This document shows, piece after piece, positions 53,119-60,777 of a stretch of 64,000 nucleotides of DNA. The translations under genes and the position numbers were made by a program. The notes below the pieces were generated by a model. That model was given only the letters and a program-made list of their open reading frames with translations. It was not told where the DNA came from and made no database searches. Origin of the DNA: Thalassomonas sp. RHCl1 (lineage in GTDB: Bacteria; Pseudomonadota; Gammaproteobacteria; Enterobacterales; Alteromonadaceae). Each line of letters starts with the position of its first letter. Position 1 is the first letter of the stretch. Where the stretch lies: contig NZ_CANDNZ010000019.1 in assembly GCF_947387555.1 (NCBI RefSeq), positions 1 to 64,000 of the forward strand. The letters are read 5' to 3'.

Positions 53119-55362
53119 ATGGAATTATTTGATAGCAGCAAACGGTTGATTTTTAATAGATCTGTTTTTAAGGCGGGCATGGGCGTTTTTTTGTTCACTA
53201 TGTTGTTGTATATGCTGGCAATATATAATCAAAAGTCTCAGGAGGAAGGTGCTTTTTTACCGTCAGCAGCAACTGCTGAGCAGGCATCCTTTATCATTCA
53301 GGGGAGCAGTATGGCCGAACTGCTGACGATAGCTGAGAAATTGCAATTAGCTGTCAGCCATGAGCTGGTAATGATCAATAGTCTGGCTGCAGATCTCACT
53401 TATAGTCAGTTTATACAATTGAAACAGCTGCCGCAGGTCACCGCCTTAATCCGTAATGGCCAGGTGCGGGCGAGCGGAAAGGTCAAGGGAGGCGGCGAAT
53501 ATGCAGATGATAGTATTTCAGCTATGCAGGGATTTAGCGGGTTATCAGTGACAGCCACTGAGATAAGCGGCAATATCTCAGCTTATCTGAAAACAGAGCC
53601 TTTCCTGACGTTCATTCATAAAAAAATGGATTTAGGCGTACGTAATACCGGTAATGACAAATTAGAGATTGACCGTATTGAAATGCGCTGGCCGAAGAAA
53701 AATGGCCGCATGCTTAAATTTTCTGTATTAAACAGTCCTTTGACTAATGGCGTGGTCGAGCCGGGTGAACTCAGCGCCGATGGCTTATATTACACCAATG
53801 TGATCCCGGGGACGGCTTTAAAGAAACAAAAAGCGCTGCGAGCCGGCGTGGATAAATATTTTCAATGGACGTTTGAGCACAGGCCTGCGAATAACATGAC
53901 CAAATATCAGGTTCGCTTTCACCTGAGTGATGGCAGCTATGGCCAATATACGTTTGGCGAAGGCATGATGTTACAGGGACGTGATCGGGATACTTTCTTT
54001 CCTACTGTAGTGGCTGCCGATAAGGTGCACCGTGAGGGGCTTACCGGTGCCGGTGTAACCATTGCGGTGATCGACAGCGGTTTATCCCGGGATAACAATT
54101 TGCAGTTTGATATCGGCGGTAATAACCGCCTGGCAGCGGTTTATGATGCGGTTGGTGATAAATTAACCGACACTGCTTTGTTGGATACGAACACGTTTAG
54201 CGCCCTTGTCCGTTCCGGTATTGTCGACGATGACGGCTTTGGTCACGGCGCCCATATCGCTTCGGTGATGGCCCATTCAAAGGAAGGCCTGGACATTGCC
54301 ACAGGGGAGAGCAGTGGTTCATTTAATGGTATCGCCCCCAATGCCCGGCTGTTAGTGATCAAAGCCCTTGACGATAACGGTAACGGCAGTTATGCCGATG
54401 TGATCCGCGGTATCGAATTCATTATTAACAACAAAGATAAATATAATATCCGGGTACTCAACCTTTCTCTCAGTGCCCCGGTTAAATCCCATTACTGGCA
54501 AGATCCTTTAAACCAGGCGGTAATGCGCGCCTGGGCTGAAGGCATAGTGGTAGTGGCGTCTGCCGGTAATAATGGCCCGGATCCCATGTCGATCGGCGTG
54601 CCGGGCAATGTCCCTTATGTGATCACGGTCGGGGCGATGACAGATAGTTTCACGCCGACAGATACCAGCGATGACAAGCTGGCAAGTTTTTCATCATCAG
54701 GCCCTACCTATGAAGGTTTTGTCAAACCGGAAGTGATGGCCCCCGGAGGGCATATTCTCGGTAGCATGAATAAAAACTCCTATCTGGCAACCGCTCACCC
54801 TGAATATCATGATCTCAACCGGTGGTTCATGATGTCGGGCACTTCCCAGTCGGCGGCGGTTGTCTCGGGCAGTGTTGCCCTGATGTTGGAGCGCAATCCG
54901 GAGCTCACCCCGGATGATGTGAAATGCCGCTTGATGATGAGCGCTAATCCGGCACTTGATGAGCAAGGCCAGCTGGCAATCAGTATTTTTCAGCAAGGCA
55001 GCGGCTTAATTGATGTCTCTAAGGCGATAGATAACCTGGCCTTTGGCTGTGCCAACCAGGGGCTGGATATCAATGCGGATATTGCCGGAGAGCAGCATTT
55101 TGGCGGCAGGAGCCGTCAGGATGAAAATGGCGACTTTTATATTAGCGGCCTTGAGGGCACGGGCTATGTCTGGGCAGACGGTTATGTCTGGGCGGACGGT
55201 TATGTCTGGGCGGACGGTTATGTCTGGGCGGACGGTTATGTCTGGGCGGACGGTTATGTCTGGGCAGACGGTTATGTCTGGGCGGACGGTTATGTCTGGG
55301 CGGACGGTTATGTCTGGGCAGATAGTCAAATCTCTTCCAATATCTGGGTGTCACAGGAGTAA
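53119..55362 (+). CDS. S8 serine protease with YVWADG repeats
   Basis: A 747-residue protein. N-terminal membrane helix (about 20-36); propeptide at about 53-118 (ASFIIQGSSMAELLTIAEKL); Gly/Lys linker; beta-rich insert at about 150-275 (EPFLTFIHKKMDLGVRNTGN, IDRIEMRWPKKNG). The catalytic domain has Asp319 (VIDSG), His376 (DGFGHGAHIAS, with Ala in place of the usual Thr/Ser), SAGNNGPDPM and Ser576 (MSGTSQSAAVVSG). The VKCRLM/GCANQGLDI pair is present. Nine YVWAD(G) units fill 683-736 and the end is NIWVSQE. It is followed after 5 bp by another S8 gene, so the two form an operon. Confidence 0.92.
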   Translation: MELFDSSKRLIFNRSVFKAGMGVFLFTMLLYMLAIYNQKSQEEGAFLPSAATAEQASFIIQGSSMAELLTIAEKLQLAVSHELVMINSLAADLTYSQFIQLKQLPQVTALIRNGQVRASGKVKGGGEYADDSISAMQGFSGLSVTATEISGNISAYLKTEPFLTFIHKKMDLGVRNTGNDKLEIDRIEMRWPKKNGRMLKFSVLNSPLTNGVVEPGELSADGLYYTNVIPGTALKKQKALRAGVDKYFQWTFEHRPANNMTKYQVRFHLSDGSYGQYTFGEGMMLQGRDRDTFFPTVVAADKVHREGLTGAGVTIAVIDSGLSRDNNLQFDIGGNNRLAAVYDAVGDKLTDTALLDTNTFSALVRSGIVDDDGFGHGAHIASVMAHSKEGLDIATGESSGSFNGIAPNARLLVIKALDDNGNGSYADVIRGIEFIINNKDKYNIRVLNLSLSAPVKSHYWQDPLNQAVMRAWAEGIVVVASAGNNGPDPMSIGVPGNVPYVITVGAMTDSFTPTDTSDDKLASFSSSGPTYEGFVKPEVMAPGGHILGSMNKNSYLATAHPEYHDLNRWFMMSGTSQSAAVVSGSVALMLERNPELTPDDVKCRLMMSANPALDEQGQLAISIFQQGSGLIDVSKAIDNLAFGCANQGLDINADIAGEQHFGGRSRQDENGDFYISGLEGTGYVWADGYVWADGYVWADGYVWADGYVWADGYVWADGYVWADGYVWADGYVWADSQISSNIWVSQE
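55165..55326 (+). repeat. 18-bp coding repeats, 9 x YVWADG
   Basis: Nine units TATGTCTGGGCRGACGGT, almost identical at DNA level; only one A/G position varies, and the last unit has AGT for GGT. This is the most homogeneous of the six arrays. Confidence 0.95.
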
Positions 55363-55367
55363 CTTTT

Positions 55368-57785
55368 ATGAAATTCATTTTACCTGAGTTTTTCTGCCGA
55401 AAACGCCGCTTTTCCCGGGGCAGTTGTTTATTTGCAAGCTTGTTAGCTGGTTTTGCTCTATTTTGCCTGTTGCAACCTGGGCAGGGAAAAGGGCTGATTC
55501 AAGAGCTCAATACTCAAGTGTCTAAGTTTGCTTCTTTGACGGTTACTGGAGCTGATAGTGCAGTAAAGAAAACACAGCGCTATCTGGTGCAGGGAAAAAG
55601 TGTCGATCGCATTACCCGTTTGCTCAGGGAAAGCGAGTTACCTGTGCTCAAAACCCTGGGCATTATTAATGCGGTTGGCACTGAGCTGACCGCGGCGCAA
55701 AAAAACAAGCTGGCGCAACTCAGTCCAGGATTGGTTTTTTATCAGGATCGGCTACTGGCTTTGGCGGGTAAAGGTAATGGTGGAGCATCAGTTTCCGGGG
55801 GCAGTTGCGAACTCGATTTTGATGTGTTCGACAGCTTTAGCAGTATCAGTTATGGTAATCATGATGGTGTTGATCGCTGGCAAAGCAAATGGTGGGAATG
55901 GGAGCCGGATAATAGCTATGGTGCCGACAATGGCCATATCCGTATTGATAACGGTGCTCTGGCATTTATCCCTAACCAGGGGGGCGGTTGGATCAGCCGT
56001 CAGGTAGCCTTGCCGAGAAACACCGAGTCTTTGATGTTAACCTTTGATTTTGTACTGGCGGGGCTGGCGGAGGATGAAGAGTTAACCGTACTGTTTAGCG
56101 CTGATAGTGTTAATTTTGATGAGCTTGATACCCTGACCCCGAAAAAGAGCGGCTTATCGGGGAAACGTACTTACCATGTCAGCCGCTATGCGGGTATTGG
56201 CGGCCAGTTACGTTTTGAGCTGGCATCTGAGCCGCAAAGCGCTGACCAGGGCTATTTTGCCATAGATAACGTGCACTTTTATAAAGATCCCGGCCATATG
56301 CCGGCTTATCTGACCATGCAAACCGGTGCCAATAAGTTGCATCAGCAGGGAATTACCGGGCAGGGCATTAATATTGCCATACTTGATACCGGTAGTTTTA
56401 GCAATGAAAGCATAGGCGGCCAAGGTGATAACAGGATCATCGATAGCTTAAATCTTTTAGGTGATGACAGAGAAGATGTGCAGGATCTACATGGGCATGG
56501 CAGTCATGTTGCCAGTGTTATCGCCAGCAGTTATGCCAGCTCTGAGTTTGATTTAACAAGCTGCACCGGCCAGGTCAATGCCCAGGGTATGGCGCCGGGA
56601 GCTGGCCTGGTTTTGGTGCGCGCCTTTGATGATTTAGGACAGGGCAGTTATATGGATGTTATTGCCGGTATTGATTATGTGGTCAATAATGCCGAGCAGC
56701 TTAATATCCGGGTATTGAATCTGTCATTTGGCGCACAGCCCCGCTCCCATTACTGGGATGACCCCTTGAACCAGGCTGTGATGAAGGCCTGGCAGGCGGG
56801 GATTGTGGTGGTGACCTCTGCCGGCAATACCGGTCCGGTACCGGGTTCTATCACGGTACCGGGAAATGTGCCCTATGTGATCACAGTAGGTGCTACCACC
56901 AATGCCTATACGCCTTATGATAACAGCGATGATCACCTGACATCCTTTTCGGCGTCGGGGCCGACGCTGGAAGCCTTTGTTAAGCCGGATCTCCTGGCGC
57001 CGGGGGGCCATTTGCTGGGGATGATGCACAGCAAATCAACCTTTGCCAGTGAGCACCCGGGTTTTAGTGACGGTAAAAAATTTTTTGTGATGTCGGGTAC
57101 TTCACAGGCGGCTGCCGTTGTCAGTGGTGCTGCCGCGTTATTATTGCAAGCCGAGCCTGAACTTACCCCGGATGATGTTAAGTGCCGGTTGATGCATAGC
57201 GCCAAGCTGGCGGTGGCAGAGAATGGCTTATTGCGTTATTCGCCGTTTCAGCAGGGGGCGGGATTGGTGGATATTTACGCCGCCAGCCAGAGTGATATCT
57301 CCGGCTGTGCCAACCAGGGATTAGCTATTAATGCCGATCTTGACGGCAGGGAGCATTTTCAGGGGCCGGCGCTGATTGATGAAAACGGTCGCTTTGCCCT
57401 GCCTGCTCCGGATGGCAGCGTATGGAACGAAGGTTCGATGTGGAACGAAGGTTCGATGTGGAACGAAGGTTCGATGTGGAACGAAGGTTCGATGTGGAAC
57501 GAAGGTTCGATGTGGAACGAAGGTTCGATATGGAACGATGGTTCGATGTGGAACGAAGGTTCGATGTGGAACGAAGGTTCGATATGGAACGATGGTTCGA
57601 TATGGAACGAAGGTAGTATTTGGTATGAGGGATCTGTTTGGAATGAGGGCAGTATCTGGTATGAAAGTTCATTGTGGAACGAAGGCTCTATCTGGTATGA
57701 AGGCTCGTTTTGGAACGAAGGCTCAGTTTGGAATGAGAGCAGCTCCGGTGTTATGGGGGTTAACTCCTGGGTAGATCAGGAATAA
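55368..57785 (+). CDS. S8 serine protease with jelly-roll-like insert and long WNEG array
   Basis: An 805-residue protein. N-terminal hydrophobic segment (about 20-36); propeptide at about 70-130 (RYLVQGKSVDRITRLLRESE). A jelly-roll-like insert at about 145-305 starts CELDFDVFDSFSSISYGNHD and ends GYFAIDNVHFYKD, clearly related to that of the 47222 protein. The catalytic domain has Asp340 (ILDTG), His377 (HGHGSHVAS), TSAGNTGPVPG and Ser579 (MSGTSQAAAVVSG). The VKCRLM/GCANQGLAI pair is present. Eighteen W-hexads (WNEG, WNDG, WYEG, WNES, WYES) fill 685-792, and the end is NSWVDQE. AGGAG in the tail of the upstream gene serves as ribosome-binding site, 5 bp gap. Confidence 0.93.
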   Translation: MKFILPEFFCRKRRFSRGSCLFASLLAGFALFCLLQPGQGKGLIQELNTQVSKFASLTVTGADSAVKKTQRYLVQGKSVDRITRLLRESELPVLKTLGIINAVGTELTAAQKNKLAQLSPGLVFYQDRLLALAGKGNGGASVSGGSCELDFDVFDSFSSISYGNHDGVDRWQSKWWEWEPDNSYGADNGHIRIDNGALAFIPNQGGGWISRQVALPRNTESLMLTFDFVLAGLAEDEELTVLFSADSVNFDELDTLTPKKSGLSGKRTYHVSRYAGIGGQLRFELASEPQSADQGYFAIDNVHFYKDPGHMPAYLTMQTGANKLHQQGITGQGINIAILDTGSFSNESIGGQGDNRIIDSLNLLGDDREDVQDLHGHGSHVASVIASSYASSEFDLTSCTGQVNAQGMAPGAGLVLVRAFDDLGQGSYMDVIAGIDYVVNNAEQLNIRVLNLSFGAQPRSHYWDDPLNQAVMKAWQAGIVVVTSAGNTGPVPGSITVPGNVPYVITVGATTNAYTPYDNSDDHLTSFSASGPTLEAFVKPDLLAPGGHLLGMMHSKSTFASEHPGFSDGKKFFVMSGTSQAAAVVSGAAALLLQAEPELTPDDVKCRLMHSAKLAVAENGLLRYSPFQQGAGLVDIYAASQSDISGCANQGLAINADLDGREHFQGPALIDENGRFALPAPDGSVWNEGSMWNEGSMWNEGSMWNEGSMWNEGSMWNEGSIWNDGSMWNEGSMWNEGSIWNDGSIWNEGSIWYEGSVWNEGSIWYESSLWNEGSIWYEGSFWNEGSVWNESSSGVMGVNSWVDQE
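57420..57743 (+). repeat. 18-bp coding repeats, 18 W-hexads
   Basis: Eighteen units of 18 bp. The first eleven are nearly identical (TGGAACGAAGGTTCGATG, some with GAT for GAA) and the last seven are more diverged. This suggests expansion at the 5' side of the array. Confidence 0.94.
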
Positions 57786-57817
57786 TTTCCTTAATCTTTC
57801 TTCATCAATTATTGGAT

Positions 57818-57843
57818 GAGCCCCCGCTGATGAGCGGGGGCTC
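57818..57843 (+). terminator. Terminator after the two-gene S8 operon
   Basis: GAGCCCCCGCT (57818-57828), loop GATG, AGCGGGGGCTC (57833-57843): a perfect GC-rich 11-bp stem, followed by TATTGTT. Confidence 0.8.
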
Positions 57844-57910
57844 TATTGTTGATTTTCAGCGCTGTTAACAGTGCATGTTTTGTTTTCGTCGTATGTTTCA
57901 GTTCCATTTG

Positions 57911-57947
57911 TTTTCGCCACTTCTTTCGCCACTTCTTTCGCCACTTT
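57911..57947 (+). promoter_or_regulatory. Shared 17-bp upstream motif, copy 5, in a 12-bp tandem triplet
   Basis: TTTTCGCCACTTCTTTC (57911-57927) is taken as the consensus. The core TTTCGCCACTTY is repeated three times in tandem at 12-bp intervals (57912, 57924, 57936), 157 bp upstream of the -24 element at 58068. Confidence 0.6.
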
Positions 57948-58067
57948 TTTATGATTGGCTTGCTTGAGGGGTTATGCGTGATCTGAGCCTTAAAATTTCA
58001 ATTCAAACAAAGGTGAATAGTCTTTTAAATCAAGTTGCTATCATTTTGCGCTAATAGCTTACTGTTA

Positions 58068-58084
58068 TTGGCATAAAAAGTGTA
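58068..58084 (+). promoter_or_regulatory. Sigma54-like promoter of the 58122 protease
   Basis: TTGGCATAAAAAGTGTA, same layout as the other copies, 38 bp before the ATG with GGAGGTGG in between as ribosome-binding site. Confidence 0.65.
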
Positions 58085-58121
58085 CAACCTTTGCTGATGA
58101 AAATTCAATGGAGGTGGAAGT

Positions 58122-60428
58122 ATGAATTTTTCTTTGGTAAAGGCTACTTGGCTTATTGCGTTAAATGTGGTGATTAAGCATAGACTGACCAGCATTATCG
58201 GAGGGATAACTTTAATTGGCTTTGGCTTATTATTGTTTGATATCAGCAATGCCGGGGATGGAAGAAACGGGGAAGCGGAAAACCCGCCGACGGTGATAAC
58301 TGATAATCAGCGGGTAGCAAATACCCGGCTACAGGCCTTTCCTGAGGTCCTATCCGAAAATACCCGCCATTCTTACCTGGTTCAGGGGCAAAATATGGAG
58401 AGCCTGATGGCGATAGCCGAGCAGTTTAATCTGGAGGTCAGCCACAAGCTTGAAGCGATTAATGCCCTGGCGGTGATGCTGGATGATGCGACCCGCAACA
58501 GGCTAAAGCAAACCCCGGGCATTATCCGTATTCAAAAAAACAGTAAAAGCCTGGCAATTACCAAAAATAATAACGGCAAAGGTGGAGGAAAAGGGGGCGG
58601 CAAGGGTGGAGGTAAGACTATTCCGACCCTTAATACCCCGGTATCGAATTATATTGATGCCGAGCCTTTTTTAACTTTTGATGCTAACTATACCCGCTGG
58701 AAACTGGTTAACCGGGCAAATAGTAATTTTGCTTTAAGCACGATCGAACTGGCCTGGCCCATAGTTAATGGTCCTTTGGCCCAGTTTACCGTGAACAACT
58801 CTGGCAGTGTGGATACCCGCAATTTAACTGCCACCAGCGACGGTGTGTATATGTACCTGACCTTAACCCCACAAATGTTGGGGGGGGACGCTGATTTGAG
58901 AAAAAATAAGATCACCGAATACGGCCTGGTGTTTACCCATGAACCGGCAACGGATGCCGGCTTATACCAGATCAAGTTAACTTTTGCCCTGGATGACTCC
59001 ACCAAAGCGTTTGTCGAGGGTCAGGGCAGCTTGATCCAAAGCCTCAACGATGCCTACCGGGACAGTTTTTATCCTGCCATGGTTAAGGCCGATATTTTAC
59101 ATGAACAGGGGATCACCGGTGATGGCGTAACCGTTGCCGTGCTTGATTCTGGCCTGCGGGGGGATTTCGACTGGTCGATGCAATATAAGGTTAACGGCGG
59201 TAACCGCATCAAGGCTTTTTATAATGCCATCAGTGATACCTTAGTTGATACTCACGTCTTTGATAAATTTGATGCCGAGCGCCACGGTTACCTGGAGGAC
59301 GGCAACGGTCACGGCAGCCATATCAGCTCAATAATCGTGCGCTCCCTGCCTAAAGTAGATGCCATGACCGGTGATTATGAAAACAGTTATAACGGCATTG
59401 CCCCCAATGCCAACCTGGTGGCGGTAAAAGCCCTGGATACCAATGGCCAGGGCACTTATGCCGATGTGATCCGCGGCATAGATTTTGTGATCGCCAACAA
59501 GGAAAAATACAATATCCGTATTTTAAACCTGTCATTAAGTACTTCAGTCCAGTCCCATTACTGGGATGACTTATTAAACCAGGCGGTGATGAAAGCCTGG
59601 CAGGCGGGTATCTTTGTTGTAGCCTCCGCCGGTAATACCGGCCCCGATGCCATGACTATAGGGGTGCCGGGTAATGTACCTTATGTGATGACGGTTGGTG
59701 CGGTATCGGATAATTATTCGGTGACCAATAGCAGCGATGACTTTCTGGCCCGTTTTTCTGCTGCCGGTCCGACCTATGAAGGGTTTGTCAAACCTGAGCT
59801 GGTGGCACCCGGCGGTCATATTCTCGGCTTTATGCCCAGTGATGCCAAGCTGGCACAGGATCATCCCGAATTCTTTGACGGTATCGGCTGGTTTATGATG
59901 TCCGGCACTTCCCAGGCGGCGGCGATAGTTTCCGGTATTGCCGCACTGGTACTCGAGCAAGATGTCAACTTATCTCCCGATGAGCTCAAATGCCGACTGC
60001 TCAGTGCCGGCCAGCCTGCGCTCAATGAGCAGGGCCAGCTGGCGGTCAGTATCTTCCAGCAGGGGAGTGGCTTAATTGATGCCTACCGGGCGGTTTATTC
60101 TTCTGCCGCCGGCTGTGCCAACCAGGGATTGGATGTTGATGCCGACCTGGCCGGAACCAGCCATTTTGGCGGCCGGGCCAACCAGGATGAAAACGGCCAA
60201 TATTATATCAGCGGCCTCGAAGGCAGCGGTTATCTCTGGCAAGACGGTTATTTGTGGGTAGACGGTTACCTGTGGACGGATGGTTATTTATGGGCGGACG
60301 GTTATTTATGGGCGGACGGCTATTTATGGGCGGACGGTTATTTATGGGCGGACGGTTATTTATGGGTGGATAGTCATTCGACAATGGCCGATAAAATCGA
60401 AGCGAATGTTTGGGTGTCTCAGGAGTAA
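58122..60428 (+). CDS. S8 serine protease with YLWADG repeats
   Basis: A 768-residue protein, closest to the 50083 paralogue. Membrane helix at about 24-42; propeptide at about 85-148 (SYLVQGQNMESLMAIAEQFN). A short GKGGGKGGGKGGGK linker is followed by a beta-rich insert at about 170-305 (EPFLTFDANYTRWKLVNRAN, STIELAWPIVNG). The catalytic domain has Asp342 (VLDSG), His397 (DGNGHGSHISS), SAGNTGPDAM and Ser597 (MSGTSQAAAIVSG). The KCRLL/GCANQGLDV pair is present. Eight YLW(Q/V/T/A)D(G/S) units fill 704-751, and the end is ANVWVSQE. It is followed by a terminator and then by the sigma54-type activator gene on the same strand. Confidence 0.93.
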   Translation: MNFSLVKATWLIALNVVIKHRLTSIIGGITLIGFGLLLFDISNAGDGRNGEAENPPTVITDNQRVANTRLQAFPEVLSENTRHSYLVQGQNMESLMAIAEQFNLEVSHKLEAINALAVMLDDATRNRLKQTPGIIRIQKNSKSLAITKNNNGKGGGKGGGKGGGKTIPTLNTPVSNYIDAEPFLTFDANYTRWKLVNRANSNFALSTIELAWPIVNGPLAQFTVNNSGSVDTRNLTATSDGVYMYLTLTPQMLGGDADLRKNKITEYGLVFTHEPATDAGLYQIKLTFALDDSTKAFVEGQGSLIQSLNDAYRDSFYPAMVKADILHEQGITGDGVTVAVLDSGLRGDFDWSMQYKVNGGNRIKAFYNAISDTLVDTHVFDKFDAERHGYLEDGNGHGSHISSIIVRSLPKVDAMTGDYENSYNGIAPNANLVAVKALDTNGQGTYADVIRGIDFVIANKEKYNIRILNLSLSTSVQSHYWDDLLNQAVMKAWQAGIFVVASAGNTGPDAMTIGVPGNVPYVMTVGAVSDNYSVTNSSDDFLARFSAAGPTYEGFVKPELVAPGGHILGFMPSDAKLAQDHPEFFDGIGWFMMSGTSQAAAIVSGIAALVLEQDVNLSPDELKCRLLSAGQPALNEQGQLAVSIFQQGSGLIDAYRAVYSSAAGCANQGLDVDADLAGTSHFGGRANQDENGQYYISGLEGSGYLWQDGYLWVDGYLWTDGYLWADGYLWADGYLWADGYLWADGYLWVDSHSTMADKIEANVWVSQE
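60231..60374 (+). repeat. 18-bp coding repeats, 8 x YLWxDG
   Basis: Eight units; positions 1-3 vary at residue 4 (Gln, Val, Thr), and units 4-7 (YLWADG) are nearly identical at DNA level (TTATTTATGGGCGGACGG). Confidence 0.92.
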
Positions 60429-60777
60429 AGGCTGAAATCATCTGTGCGTTAGCTGTGACTGATGCTTGTCGTCAGTGATGACACCAGTGCTTTTATATTG
60501 TAAAAGCAGCTACATTTTTTGGGAGCAACAGACCTTAAGGGCTGTTGCTCCTTTTTTGGCCTTTTTCCGCTTGAGTGGCTTATTTGTCAGGATTTCTTCC
60601 CTTTGGGGATATAGCAAGTGCTGGAAATAGCAAACAAAGTGTTAAATAAAATTTATTGGCGCCAGTAAAACGCAAAATCTCTACATCTGCACTACACTCT
60701 TGTTAGCAGACGAATAATAAACTTTTTCATGCGAATCAATCTTTAATCACGTACTAATTATCGTTAAATAACGGACT
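60429..60777. other. Spacer between last S8 gene and activator gene
   Basis: 349 bp containing a strong terminator at 60522-60557. I do not see a sigma54 element or the 17-bp motif here; TTGGCGCCAGTAAAACGC near 60656 has the wrong -24/-12 spacing. Confidence 0.5.
60522..60557 (+). terminator. Terminator after last S8 gene
   Basis: GGAGCAACAG (60522-60531) pairs with CTGTTGCTCC (60542-60551) around a 10-nt loop, followed by TTTTTT. Confidence 0.9.

Larger units (their letters stand above)
57786..58121. other. Spacer before the last S8 gene
   Basis: 336 bp. It contains a strong terminator (57818-57843), the triplicated 12-bp TTTCGCCACTTC block (57911-57947) and a sigma54-like promoter (58068-58084). 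No gene is seen. Confidence 0.6.

Noticed and set aside
60654-60675. TTGGCGCCAGTAAAACGC as a sigma54 site for the activator gene
   Set aside because: The GG-to-GC spacing is 2 bp too long for -24/-12.
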